From the NCBI GenBank assembly GCA_022510765.1, contig JAFLSU010000012.1, positions 1 through 54,328 on the forward strand: a stretch of DNA of 54,328 bases, in the 5' to 3' direction. Origin of the DNA: Christensenellaceae bacterium (GTDB lineage Bacteria > Bacillota > Clostridia > Christensenellales > CAG-138). The notes beneath the pieces were generated by a model, which ran no database searches, was not told where the DNA came from, and saw only the letters and a list, made by a program, of their open reading frames with translations. Shown here piece by piece: positions 42,685 through 51,234 of this stretch. The number at the start of each line of letters is the position of its first letter. Position 1 is the stretch's first letter. Position numbers and translations under genes: made by a program.

Positions 42685-43572
42685 TTATGCTTTTTTAGCC
42701 TGAGCCATAACTTCTTCCGCGAAATTGTCCTCACGCTTCTGGAGGCCTTCGCCCATTTCAAAGCGGGTGAAACCGATAACATCGAACCTGCCGTTGATCA
42801 TCTCTGCAACGCTCTGATCGGGGTTCTTAACAAAAGGCTGCTCGAGGAGGCAAACTTCCTTATAGTACTTCTCGATACGGCCTTCAACCATCTTCTCGAT
42901 GATTGCAGCGGGCTTGGGCTTAGGATCGTTCTTGGCCTGCTCGCGGAGAATCTCACGCTCGTGCTCGAGTTCCGCTTGGTCACAATCTTCCTTGTTGAGG
43001 CAGGTGGGTTTTGCTGCGGCGATCTGCATCGCTACATCGTGTGCAACCGCCTTATTTTCGTCATTACTGATCTGGAGCAGAACGCCGATCTTGCCGCCGA
43101 GGTGGACATAGGTATCGACGATGCCTTCAACGCGATTGAAGCGGCGGATCGTGATCTTTTCGCCGATCTTAGCAACTGCGCCGTTGATAACATCGCTGAC
43201 GGTCTTACCCTCTTCCTCGGAGAAGGGCTGAGCCATCATATCCTCGACGGTGGCAGGGTTCATCTTTGCGACATGTTTTGCAAGGGAAGCAACGAGGTTC
43301 TTGAAATCGTCGGTCTTTGCAACGAAGTCGGTCTCGCAGTTGACCTCGATGATGACGCCAACGCCGCACTTGTCGCATACGAAGCAGTCAACAAGGCCTT
43401 CGGCTGCAATGCGGGATGCCTTCTTTGCGGATGCCGCAAGGCTCTTTTCGCGCAGATAATCCAGCGCCTTTTCAATATCGCCGTCGCATTCCTTAAGCGC
43501 CTTTTTGCAGTCCATCATGCCTGCGCCGGAGCGCTCACGAAGATTCATTACGTCTTTTGCGGTGAATTCCAT
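42685..43572 (-). CDS. tsf: Translation elongation factor Ts
   Basis: This 295-residue EF-Ts is the nucleotide exchange factor of EF-Tu. The N-terminal UBA-like domain has [19 protein letters not shown] and the core has the TDFV motif ([12 protein letters not shown]). The long dimerisation region runs to a closing [28 protein letters not shown] precedes the ATG. It is second gene after rpsB, separated by 105 bases. No pyrH or frr follows, unlike in many bacteria; an unrelated dipeptidase is next. Confidence 0.97.
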   Translation of the reverse strand: MEFTAKDVMNLRERSGAGMMDCKKALKECDGDIEKALDYLREKSLAASAKKASRIAAEGLVDCFVCDKCGVGVIIEVNCETDFVAKTDDFKNLVASLAKHVAKMNPATVEDMMAQPFSEEEGKTVSDVINGAVAKIGEKITIRRFNRVEGIVDTYVHLGGKIGVLLQISNDENKAVAHDVAMQIAAAKPTCLNKEDCDQAELEHEREILREQAKNDPKPKPAAIIEKMVEGRIEKYYKEVCLLEQPFVKNPDQSVAEMINGRFDVIGFTRFEMGEGLQKREDNFAEEVMAQAKKA

Positions 43573-43677
43573 AGTAATATCCTCCGAAATTAAATAGAGT
43601 GTTTATGCTTAGTATAAAAGAAGTCATGATCCATAATCCGAAAACTATGAACTATGGATCATGGTATTTAGGCACGA

Positions 43678-44427
43678 TTAGAAGTTATCGACTTCTTCGG
43701 TCGCAGATTCGACAGTTGCGTCAACGGCAGCATCGGTCATCTGTTCGCCCTGCTTGCCTTCGAGAACGGCGTCCGCGATCTTGGAAGCGATGAGCTTGAC
43801 CGCACGGATAGCGTCGTCATTGCCGGGGATGACGTAGTCAACGTCATCGGGGTCGCAGTTGGTGTCGACGATCGCGATAATGGGGATGTTCAGATTGCGC
43901 GCTTCAAGCACGGCAATGTGCTCCTTGCGGGGATCGACGACGAAGATGCAGCTCGGAAGCTTCTTCATGTCCTTGATGCCGCCAAGGTTCTTCATGAGCT
44001 TTTCGCGAAGTGCGCAGAGCTGGATGACTTCCTTCTTGGGGAGTAGATCGAAATCGCCGTCGGCTTCCATCTTGTTGATCTGGTTCAACTTGGCGATACG
44101 GGTCTGAATGGTCTTGAAGTTGGTGAGAAGACCGCCGAGCCAACGCTGGTTGACGTAGAACATTTCGCAGCGCTTTGCTTCCTGCTCGATGCTCTCCTGA
44201 GCCTGCTTCTTGGTGCCAACGAAAAGCACGGTGCCGTCGTTCATGGCGATGTCACGAACGAAATTATAAGCCTCGTCGATCTTTTTTACCGTTTTCTGAA
44301 GGTCGATGATGTAGATGCCGTTGCGCTCGGTAAAGATGTATTCTTTCATCTTAGGATTCCAACGGCGGGTCTGGTGACCGAAATGTACGCCTGCTTCAAG
44401 CAGCTGCTTCATAGAAATAACTGACAT
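43678..44427 (-). CDS. rpsB: 30S ribosomal protein S2
   Basis: This 249-residue S2 has the family opening [44 protein letters not shown] (positions 3-46), the [13 protein letters not shown] block, and [19 protein letters not shown] and [28 protein letters not shown]. The C-terminus is acidic. AGGAGGTTTTACT lies before the ATG. First gene of rpsB-tsf, with a strong promoter and a ~105-base structured leader, so autoregulation by S2 is plausible. Confidence 0.98.
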   Translation of the reverse strand: MSVISMKQLLEAGVHFGHQTRRWNPKMKEYIFTERNGIYIIDLQKTVKKIDEAYNFVRDIAMNDGTVLFVGTKKQAQESIEQEAKRCEMFYVNQRWLGGLLTNFKTIQTRIAKLNQINKMEADGDFDLLPKKEVIQLCALREKLMKNLGGIKDMKKLPSCIFVVDPRKEHIAVLEARNLNIPIIAIVDTNCDPDDVDYVIPGNDDAIRAVKLIASKIADAVLEGKQGEQMTDAAVDATVESATEEVDNF

Positions 44428-44519
44428 AGTAAAACCTCCTGTTTTTGATTTCCGCCCCGTGCATCATCTTCTTTAGGAACCGAAGCGTTATGCGGCACAG
44501 CCCAAAAAATCCGCACGGG
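44428..44519 (-). promoter_or_regulatory. Structured 5' leader of rpsB
   Basis: The leader can form a long-range stem (CCCGTGC with GCACGGG, 44456-44462 with 44513-44519) or an alternative TGCGG/CCGCA stem (44491-44495 with 44511-44515). The two share bases and exclude each other. This is what an S2-responsive translational switch would need; no match to a named leader class is claimed. Confidence 0.5.
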
Positions 44520-44540
44520 TGAGTTATTTCATACAGAATT

Positions 44541-44569
44541 ATTATACCATGATAATGCCAAATTGGCAA
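44541..44569 (-). promoter_or_regulatory. Promoter of rpsB-tsf
   Basis: On the minus strand TTGCCA (44564-44569), a 17-base spacer and perfect TATAAT (44541-44546): 11 of 12 consensus positions. Only 31 bases separate it from direct repeat copy 1. Confidence 0.9.
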
Positions 44570-44600
44570 GCTCATTATGCCTCGTGAACAAGTATATTTT

Positions 44601-44866
44601 GTTAAAGCGTCAATGATTGGTGAATCTGATAAATTTACCGTTTCAATTCGCAGAATATGATGCTTTCAGCAATGAATACGATCTTGTTGCGCATTGAAAA
44701 GTCCATCTTTCTAAATTATGCATCATTATGCTCCTGCATTTTGCGTTATGAGTATAGTACAGCCTAAATACTGATTTTTAAAGACTGTTAACAAATTTTG
44801 GACTTTCTAGTAACAAAGCTAATTAATGCAAAAATCGTGTCGTTTAAAAAACGGTATGCCCGTTAT
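44601..44866 (-). repeat. Direct repeat copy 1 (about 266 bp)
   Basis: This segment matches 47000-47273 over its full length in the same orientation. It contains, on the minus strand in order, a terminator (AACGG-GCATA-CCGTT then TTTT, 44850-44864), a conserved GTTAACA block, a TATACT -10 box (44751-44756), a short peptide gene and a strongly conserved 3' tail ending GCTTTAACA. It lies between the GHKL ATPase gene and the rpsB promoter. Confidence 0.85.
44635..44694 (-). CDS. 19-residue peptide gene in repeat copy 1
   Basis: MRNKIVFIAESIIFCELKR, with AAAGATGG eight bases before the ATG and a TATACT promoter box about 57 bases upstream. The peptide of copy 2 is nearly the same (MHNKIVLIAESIGFGGLE): MxNKIVxIAESIxF is invariant. 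Conservation of start, RBS and N-terminal 14 residues supports a real peptide, although the whole repeat is conserved at DNA level. Function unknown. Confidence 0.45.
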   Translation of the reverse strand: MRNKIVFIAESIIFCELKR

Positions 44867-44997
44867 AGCAAGAGCCGGCAAGGAAGTACTGAGAGCAATA
44901 ATAACAAGCTAACTTCACGGCTGATAAACAGGTTTAACACAAAATTAAACGGATTGGGGTCCAAAATTGGCATCCCTATCCGTTTGCTTTAAAAACT

Positions 44998-46917
44998 TTA
45001 CTCGGCAAGTTTCAATTCCATTTGTCTCGGTTCCTCTAAAATCTCCCTTAGATAATCTTTAGCACTTAATTGCTGGTAGTGCTCCGTCAGTTTATCTTTC
45101 AAATTAAACAATCTCTTGCCTGCTGTTTGGGCAAGCTGTCTGTATGTATAGGCATAGACTTCCCCGTAATCTTCCTGAGTCTTTTTTATACTAATAGATT
45201 CTGAAATGGAGTCTCCAACAACAAAAGCTTTGATTTTAGGTTTGCAGTTCAACATGTTCCCTTTGTAAAGGCTGTCCACATATTCTTCCGCTTGACTCAC
45301 TTCTTTTCGCCCAATTGAAAAACCACCTTTTTTTAATTCAATAATTAAAACCTTGTTGATTACAAATATTTCATTTTCATCAGGCTCTTCTGTGCAGGTT
45401 GGGCTAAGGGTATAGTCACTTCCAATCACTAAATCTGGGCGTTTAGACCAATTGATATCAGCACTATCCCTTTTTTGCCCTTTTAGAAGAGTCTGCATTA
45501 CCGTACTAAGTGCTCGATTAAATGTGTAATTTGGATTATCAAACTCTAGTCCAAATAACCATTTGGCTTGGCTGATAAGTGGATGCAAGACATGTAACTC
45601 ATCGGTGGTTGAATCACTGCAAAGTTGTTCAATTGCGTTAACGACTTTTAATCTGCGATCAATTTCATCAAGCACATCTTTTATATCAGTTACAGACCAC
45701 TCATCTAAAATTTCATTTAGAGCATCCATATCATCAGTATTCATTTCAGCTAATTTTTCCAATAATGATAAACCATTTCTTGATTGCAGAACAGAAATCA
45801 GGGACTTAATAATGGTATTTAATTCGTCGGTATCAACCTCTGGCTTTTGCTCTAAATAGCTTTCAAAAAAGTTTCGTAAGTCATAGAGTGCGGGAATTGA
45901 TAGAGTTTTAATCCTTTCAATGTTATTTTGAATTACGTTTTCCCTGACCTCGGTCACTTTTCCTTTATAATAATCCACACGAAATTCTCTAACAAATTGC
46001 GTTACAGCGGCAAAAGTTTCATTTACTTTTTCAGAGCTATTAAAATGTGACCAATCATAAAACACATCATTTATCAGATAATCAGCTTGTACTACTATCA
46101 AGTGACGTAATGCAAATTTTCGACGCGCATCTTCAACACGGATATTTCCGATATTCCAAGACGGATTTCCTACTAATCTTGTCCCTGCCCAAAACGCAAT
46201 TCCATTCGTGGCAGTAGTCTTTTCCCCTTCCGGAATCTGATATATTGAAATTTTGATTGTAGCTTTAGATTTTAGTGTAATCTCTTTACTTAATGTTGGA
46301 GCGATATCCTTTTGAAACTCAATTTTTTCATTATCCACAAAAACAGAAAATTCAGGATCAAAAAGAAAACGATACCCAAGTGTACGCATCACTTCAGCTT
46401 TTGTAGGCTGTTTCTTTACTGCTTTCACTATCAAGCGCGTACCATTTCCAGAGCGATTGAACGTGTTATGCTCAACTACTGAAAAAGCAGAATCACCACC
46501 ATCAACACTAATAAGGTATCTATTTCCCTGCCCATTCTGCCATGTCTCCACTTGATATTGGTCATCAAAACAAAACATTGCGTGGCGTCCTATACCATTT
46601 CGCCCATAAGCTAATCTTTTTGCTTTTCCTTTTGAAGATATGTATTCAATATATTCACCCTGATGAGCTACTCGATTATATGCGATAACCATCCATCTCT
46701 GCTTAAATTCTATATCTGACATCCCAGTTCCATTGTCTTCAATAATAATTTCTCCGTCATTTTTATTCGGCAATATGATGGAAACAGTTGTAGCACCGGC
46801 ATCCCATGAATTTGCGACAAGTTCAGAGAATGCAATAGAGGTATCAGTTACAATACTTGAGTATGTTCGTTCAATAAAGTCTTTTTCATATTTGGACTTT
46901 TGGATAATTTCGTTCAT
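44998..46917 (-). CDS. GHKL ATPase fused to a probable PD-(D/E)XK nuclease
   Basis: The 639-residue protein starts with a GHKL (Hsp90/MutL/MORC-like) ATPase: N-box ELVANSWDAGAT (about 28-39), IEDNGTGMS (about 55-63) and GRNGIGRHAM (about 100-109). A transducer-like middle and helical linker follow (about 190-450). The C-terminal part has RPDLVIG (about 493-499), VLIIELKKGG (Glu about 527, Lys about 529) and SQAEEY, the D, ExK and Q pattern of PD-(D/E)XK nucleases. Similar MORC/MutL-like ATPase-nuclease proteins have been predicted in restriction-type defence. AGGAGGTG precedes the ATG at 46917. Coding sequence is AT-rich and lies between direct repeats, pointing to acquisition by transfer. 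Confidence 0.8.
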   Translation of the reverse strand: MNEIIQKSKYEKDFIERTYSSIVTDTSIAFSELVANSWDAGATTVSIILPNKNDGEIIIEDNGTGMSDIEFKQRWMVIAYNRVAHQGEYIEYISSKGKAKRLAYGRNGIGRHAMFCFDDQYQVETWQNGQGNRYLISVDGGDSAFSVVEHNTFNRSGNGTRLIVKAVKKQPTKAEVMRTLGYRFLFDPEFSVFVDNEKIEFQKDIAPTLSKEITLKSKATIKISIYQIPEGEKTTATNGIAFWAGTRLVGNPSWNIGNIRVEDARRKFALRHLIVVQADYLINDVFYDWSHFNSSEKVNETFAAVTQFVREFRVDYYKGKVTEVRENVIQNNIERIKTLSIPALYDLRNFFESYLEQKPEVDTDELNTIIKSLISVLQSRNGLSLLEKLAEMNTDDMDALNEILDEWSVTDIKDVLDEIDRRLKVVNAIEQLCSDSTTDELHVLHPLISQAKWLFGLEFDNPNYTFNRALSTVMQTLLKGQKRDSADINWSKRPDLVIGSDYTLSPTCTEEPDENEIFVINKVLIIELKKGGFSIGRKEVSQAEEYVDSLYKGNMLNCKPKIKAFVVGDSISESISIKKTQEDYGEVYAYTYRQLAQTAGKRLFNLKDKLTEHYQQLSAKDYLREILEEPRQMELKLAE

Positions 46918-46999
46918 CACAAACACCTCCTAATGCTTTATTATAACGCCATATTCAGATAAAGACAAGCAGATCCATACCTAAATACAAGATTAAGAT

Positions 47000-47273
47000 G
47001 TTAAAGCGTCAATGATTGGTGAATCGGATAAATTCATCATTCCAATCCGCCGAATCCGATGCTTTCAGCAATGAGTACGATCTTGTTGTGCATTAAAAAA
47101 TCCACCTTTCTTTATAAATTATATGCTTCGTCATGCTTACGCATTTAAGTGTTATGAGTATAGCATAGCCTAAACCACGTTTTGTTAAAAAACTGTTAAC
47201 AAATTTCGGACTTTTTGTTAAAAAAGCTGATTGATGTAAAAATCGTGACGCTTAAAAAACGGGCCACCCGTTA
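47000..47273 (-). repeat. Direct repeat copy 2 (about 274 bp)
   Basis: Same orientation and layout as 44601-44866: terminator region, GTTAACA block, TATACT box (47157-47162, here with an extended TGC in front), AAAGGTGG ribosome binding site, short peptide gene, and the conserved tail ending GCTTTAACA. It separates the dockerin gene from the GHKL ATPase gene. The two copies diverge right after the tail. Confidence 0.85.
47037..47093 (-). CDS. 18-residue peptide gene in repeat copy 2
   Basis: MHNKIVLIAESIGFGGLE, with a good AAAGGTGG site eight bases upstream. It is the counterpart of the peptide in copy 1. It is amphipathic to hydrophobic in its first 14 residues; no known peptide family is recognised. 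Confidence 0.45.
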   Translation of the reverse strand: MHNKIVLIAESIGFGGLE

Positions 47274-47285
47274 CTCGGGCAGCCC
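47254..47285 (-). terminator. Terminator of the dockerin gene
   Basis: On the minus strand GGGCTGCCCG pairs with CGGGTGGCCC (8 of 10) over AGTAA and is followed by GTTTTTT. It is partly inside repeat copy 2. Confidence 0.8.
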
Positions 47286-47318
47286 ATTGGTAGCTAATGT
47301 TTGTAAATCCGCAATCTA

Positions 47319-49298
47319 TTACATGCCCATTGCGGAACGAGCGATCAACAGCGCATCGGCGACTGTGAGGAATCCGTCACCGTCAACATCCCCAATGTGA
47401 ATGGGCAGATCATTGCTGATTCCCATCACACAGCGCATGACTACAAGCGCATCGGAAATGGTGAGAACACCGTCCGAGTCCGCATCCCCGGGGATATATG
47501 TTTGCCGGAATCTTGCTGTCAGCCGCAGCGGCTCGGGGAGAATCTGGTAGGAGAGGGGAACATTTTGTGCTGAATAAACGCAGTTGCCGTCTTCGTCATA
47601 CCAGCCGGTGAATTCGTAACCGGGCTTTGCCTCTGCATTGATGCAGTATCCGTAAGAAAAAAAGTCAATGTAAAAATATGTTGTGGTATAGGGTGCAACA
47701 TAACCGCCATCGTCCGCAGTAAGCTCAAGGTTCATATCGAACACTTCAACTTGACCATAGGGAGAATAATAATCACTAAAATACTGCCAGTTGACTTCGT
47801 TGATCCGGTTCCCACGAAGGTCGATCATCTTGGGGCTGTTGGCAGAGCCAAAATCAATCTCGCTTATATCATTGTTGGCGATAAGCAGGCGCCACATCTC
47901 CGGGCAGTCCGCTAAATCAAGCTCCGTTAAAAGATTGTCGCTGCATTCGATCTCGCTAAGGCTCGTACAACCATCGACTATCAGGCTCGTGATACGGTTA
48001 TTGCTGCAAACAACGCGACTCAATGCCTTGCAGTTGCTCAGGTTCAGCTCCCCCACAAGGTCATAATCCCGCTCAAAGAAATTATAGTTCCAATCAATGC
48101 TCGGGTCCTGTTCAAGCGCGGTTCCCGCAATGAAACCGCTCAATTCATGGAAGCCGGAGTTGCCGTTAGTCCAAGTTATACGATTGCCGATTTGCCCGAT
48201 GGACCAGGAAGAAGGCAAAGCAGCCTTATAATTGGGCGAGAGCTTGGAACCGTTCTTTATGCCGTTTTCATCCTCGGTTTCGAGGAAAAATGCGGCAGCA
48301 TTGTAGTCGCGCGGCGCATATCCCTCAGGAGCCTCCAATCCGCCCTCAAATCTTGCGGTCAAGCTTATAACTTCATGTTCGGTAAAGCTTTCAAGCTCGC
48401 CAAGCTCAAGCTCCAAATTCGTCGAGACCAGATTGCCATTATCATCGTACCAACCAACGAGGGTGCAGCCGGGGAATTCCTCGGCGGAGACAACCAGCAA
48501 AGAACCTGTTCCATTCAGTCCTGCGCTTATGTAGCCGATTCCGTCAATCGAGAGCGAAAGCTCAACATCATAATTGTAGTCTCCTTCCGAATCATCAATT
48601 AGATGCAAACTGATTTGCTCAAGCATATTGCCGTTTATATCCATTTCGCGCAGGTTCTCAATGCCGCTGAAATTGAAATGAGTGATGCTGTTGTTTGCAG
48701 AGCGAAGCGAGGTAAGCTCGGTCAAGCCGCTTATGTCTATGGGCCACAGCCTATTATCGCTGAACCACAGCGTTTGCAGCCCGGTGCAACCGTCGATGTT
48801 CAGCGAACTCAAACGGGCACCGCTGCAATCAAGCTTGCGGAGATTGGAGCAGCCCCCAAGATTGAGAGTGTAAATATCGTTTCCGCTGCAAACAAGCTCG
48901 GTAAGCTCCGTGCAGCCGCTTAAATCGAGCGGTCCCACAAGCTCATGACCAAGGGGCAAGAGCACATTTCCTTGCTCATCCGTTGTTCCGATGATCACCT
49001 TCTGTATGCGTCTTTCCGGCTCGTTCGTCCATACGAAGCCTTCGCCCCAGGTTTCGGGGTCTTCGGGCTGAAATTCTGCGCTCAGCCTTTCTCCGTTGCA
49101 AAGAACCATATCCCACGGATAATCCTCATGCATAAGGAATTCGACAAGCGCGTTGTAATCATGCGCATTGTAGCCTTCGGGCACCACATATTGCCCCTGG
49201 GCATTGCTCGCATATGCAAGTGCGGCCGAGGGGATGGGCGCTATGAATGCCGTAAGCATCATGACCAGCAAGAGCATAAACGGTATGACTTTTTTCAT
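47319..49298 (-). CDS. Secreted leucine-rich repeat protein with dockerin
   Basis: This 659-residue secreted protein has a signal peptide (MKKVIPFMLLLVMMLTAFIA, then a small-residue cleavage zone near ALAYA). Two copies follow of a module made of a PEGYxxxDYNA helical lead-in, degenerate leucine-rich repeats of the TELxxLxCSxNxIxxL type and a beta-rich GWYDxxGN domain. It ends in a type I dockerin with two calcium-binding repeats: GDADSDGVLTISDALVVMR and GDVDGDGFLTVADALLIAR. Dockerins bind cohesins, so it may attach to a surface scaffold or cellulosome-like complex; none is in the window. The start at 49298 has AAGGAGG upstream; an earlier in-frame ATG would delay the signal peptide. Confidence 0.9.
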   Translation of the reverse strand: MKKVIPFMLLLVMMLTAFIAPIPSAALAYASNAQGQYVVPEGYNAHDYNALVEFLMHEDYPWDMVLCNGERLSAEFQPEDPETWGEGFVWTNEPERRIQKVIIGTTDEQGNVLLPLGHELVGPLDLSGCTELTELVCSGNDIYTLNLGGCSNLRKLDCSGARLSSLNIDGCTGLQTLWFSDNRLWPIDISGLTELTSLRSANNSITHFNFSGIENLREMDINGNMLEQISLHLIDDSEGDYNYDVELSLSIDGIGYISAGLNGTGSLLVVSAEEFPGCTLVGWYDDNGNLVSTNLELELGELESFTEHEVISLTARFEGGLEAPEGYAPRDYNAAAFFLETEDENGIKNGSKLSPNYKAALPSSWSIGQIGNRITWTNGNSGFHELSGFIAGTALEQDPSIDWNYNFFERDYDLVGELNLSNCKALSRVVCSNNRITSLIVDGCTSLSEIECSDNLLTELDLADCPEMWRLLIANNDISEIDFGSANSPKMIDLRGNRINEVNWQYFSDYYSPYGQVEVFDMNLELTADDGGYVAPYTTTYFYIDFFSYGYCINAEAKPGYEFTGWYDEDGNCVYSAQNVPLSYQILPEPLRLTARFRQTYIPGDADSDGVLTISDALVVMRCVMGISNDLPIHIGDVDGDGFLTVADALLIARSAMGM

Positions 49299-49566
49299 AG
49301 TGAGTTTTCCTCCTTGTTTTTTTGTGCCATACTTCATCGAATGGATTAATATGACTTCTCATATAATTATAACAAAAAAAGTGTGCAAAAGGGGAAATAA
49401 TTCCACTAAAATTCGAAAAAATATTTACAAGCCATTAATATTATATCAATGCGAAATCAGATGAACATTGATCTCAACAGGGGAACAGGAAACCCAAGTT
49501 ATGTGTTACTTAACAACTGAATGGCGCAAAAAGTGGTTATAAGACGATAATTCTGCAGCTCTAAAT

Positions 49567-49579
49567 CCATACGGTATGG
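49567..49579. repeat. Short palindrome in the dockerin-glyA gap
   Basis: CCATACGGTATGG is a perfect 13-base palindrome with one central base. Apart from this and the glyA promoter, the 583-base gap between the divergent dockerin and glyA genes shows only AT-rich sequence, including a probable dockerin -10 (minus-strand TATAAT near 49370). No RNA gene or reading frame is supported. Confidence 0.4.
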
Positions 49580-49812
49580 CAACCGTAATCTCGATGTCCT
49601 CTTTTCCCCTAAAAAGAAAATGCTGTTGCCTTGCCTGCTGCGTTTTTAAATTGTATTTTTCAAAACTCTAATTTTAATCAAAATTTTGTTATTAATAACA
49701 ACAAGAATGGCTAAAAAAAGAATATAACACATCGCGACAATAAAAGCCGATTAAAGGGCTAATAGAGCAAACTCAAAACCGAAACTCCCTGCATTATATA
49801 TTTTTACCCGCA

Positions 49813-49841
49813 TTGAATGACATTGACATTTGCGTTATAAT
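49813..49841 (+). promoter_or_regulatory. Promoter of glyA
   Basis: TTGAAT (49813-49818), a 17-base spacer and perfect TATAAT (49836-49841). The leader would be only ~34 bases, leaving no room for a riboswitch. Confidence 0.8.
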
Positions 49842-49881
49842 TATCCGTGGATATTTCCGATAAAACTATGGAGGCAAAACC

Positions 49882-51126
49882 ATGATCCAGTTTGATTTAA
49901 TCCGCGCTCATGATCCCGAGCTTTGCGGCTATATGGAGGAGGAGCTTGCCCGTCAGCGCAGCCACCTCGAACTCATAGCGTCTGAAAACTTTGTCAGCGA
50001 GACCGTTATGGCGGCTATGGGTAGCCATCTCACCAACAAGTACGCTGAGGGTTATCCCGGAAAGCGCTACTACGGTGGCTGCGAGTGTGTGGATAAGGTA
50101 GAGGAGCTGGCCGGAGAGCGTGCTAAGAAGCTGTTTGGCGCAGACCATGCAAATGTGCAGCCGCATTCCGGTGCGCAGGCAAATCTTTCCGTTTACTTTG
50201 CTCTGCTCAACCCTGGCGATACCATTCTCGGCATGAATCTTTCCCATGGCGGACATCTTACCCACGGCAGTCCCGTAAACATGAGCGGTAAGTATTTCAA
50301 CATCGTTCCCTATGGCGTAAGCGAAAAGGATGAACAGATAGATTACGATGAGCTTCGGAGGATCGCGAATGAATGCAAGCCCAAGATGATCGTTGCAGGT
50401 GCGAGTGCATATCCGCGTGCGATTCGTTTCGATATTATTAGCGATATTGCAAAGGAAGTCGGTGCGATCTTCATGGTTGACATGGCTCATATCGCAGGTC
50501 TCGTCGCAGCGGGTCTGCACATGAACCCGGTACCCTATGCCGATGTTGTTACAAGTACAACGCATAAGACTCTTCGCGGACCGCGCGGCGGCATCATCCT
50601 TTGCAAGGAGGAATTCGCAAAGGCGATTGATAAGGGCATCTTCCCGGGCACTCAGGGCGGCCCGCTCATGCACACCATTGCGGCAAAGGCAGCCTGCTTC
50701 TATGAAGCACTCCAGCCCGAGTTCAAGCAGTACCAGCAGCAGGTCATCAAGAATGCAGCTGTTCTGGCAGCGGAGCTTCAGAATGCAGGTCTGCGCATCG
50801 TTTCGGGCGGAACCGATAACCACCTGATGCTCGTTGACCTGACCGCAAGCGGCAGAACCGGCAAGGAGGTCGAGCATCTTCTTGACGCAGCAAACATCAC
50901 CGTCAACAAGAACACCATCCCGCTCGAGACCCGCAGTCCTTTTATCACGAGCGGTATCCGCATCGGTACTCCCGCTCTGACAAGCCGTGGTTTCAAAGAG
51001 GATGATATGAAGGTAATCGCAGGTCTTATCGCAAAGATCGTATTCGAGGGCGAGGATGCTGTCGAATATGTAAAGGCAGAGGTCGCAAAGCTCACGGAGA
51101 AGTATCCGCTTTATCCCGAGGTTTAA
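49882..51126 (+). CDS. glyA: Serine hydroxymethyltransferase
   Basis: This 414-residue PLP enzyme interconverts serine and glycine with tetrahydrofolate, the main source of one-carbon units. Signature stretches are [36 protein letters not shown], and the PLP-lysine site [14 protein letters not shown] (Lys about 229). [15 protein letters not shown] and [12 protein letters not shown] follow. GGAGGCAAAACC precedes the ATG. Single gene with its own promoter. Confidence 0.98.
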   Translation: MIQFDLIRAHDPELCGYMEEELARQRSHLELIASENFVSETVMAAMGSHLTNKYAEGYPGKRYYGGCECVDKVEELAGERAKKLFGADHANVQPHSGAQANLSVYFALLNPGDTILGMNLSHGGHLTHGSPVNMSGKYFNIVPYGVSEKDEQIDYDELRRIANECKPKMIVAGASAYPRAIRFDIISDIAKEVGAIFMVDMAHIAGLVAAGLHMNPVPYADVVTSTTHKTLRGPRGGIILCKEEFAKAIDKGIFPGTQGGPLMHTIAAKAACFYEALQPEFKQYQQQVIKNAAVLAAELQNAGLRIVSGGTDNHLMLVDLTASGRTGKEVEHLLDAANITVNKNTIPLETRSPFITSGIRIGTPALTSRGFKEDDMKVIAGLIAKIVFEGEDAVEYVKAEVAKLTEKYPLYPEV

Positions 51127-51140
51127 CCTATGAATTTATG

Positions 51141-51173
51141 CGTAAGCATGCGTATGTATTATGCATGCTTACG
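51141..51173 (+). terminator. Hairpin after glyA
   Basis: CGTAAGCATGC (51141-51151) pairs perfectly with GCATGCTTACG (51163-51173) over an 11-base loop. It is 14 bases after the glyA stop; only TTGATAT follows, so termination may be partial. Confidence 0.6.
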
Positions 51174-51234
51174 TTGATATATAGCTCAATCCGAACTATT
51201 GACTTTGGGTCATATTACTAAAGAGGAGAACTGC

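Noticed and set aside
42676..43593. Plus-strand frame of 305 codons opposite tsf
   Set aside because: It is antisense to the clear EF-Ts gene, a by-product of codon bias, and resembles no protein.
44798..44992. Plus-strand frame of 64 codons, with a similar frame at 47215-47400
   Set aside because: Their N-terminal likeness comes from the direct repeat itself. Both read backwards through the minus-strand terminators and have no ribosome binding site.
49813..49881. Possible riboswitch upstream of glyA
   Set aside because: The predicted transcript leader is only about 34 bases, too short for a glycine, SAM or folate riboswitch.
51127..51234. Attachment-site repeat matching the tRNA-Asn 3' end, to bound an integrated island
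   Set aside because: No copy of the T-arm or acceptor sequence was found in the glyA-side gap, so integration at the tRNA is only suggested by composition.
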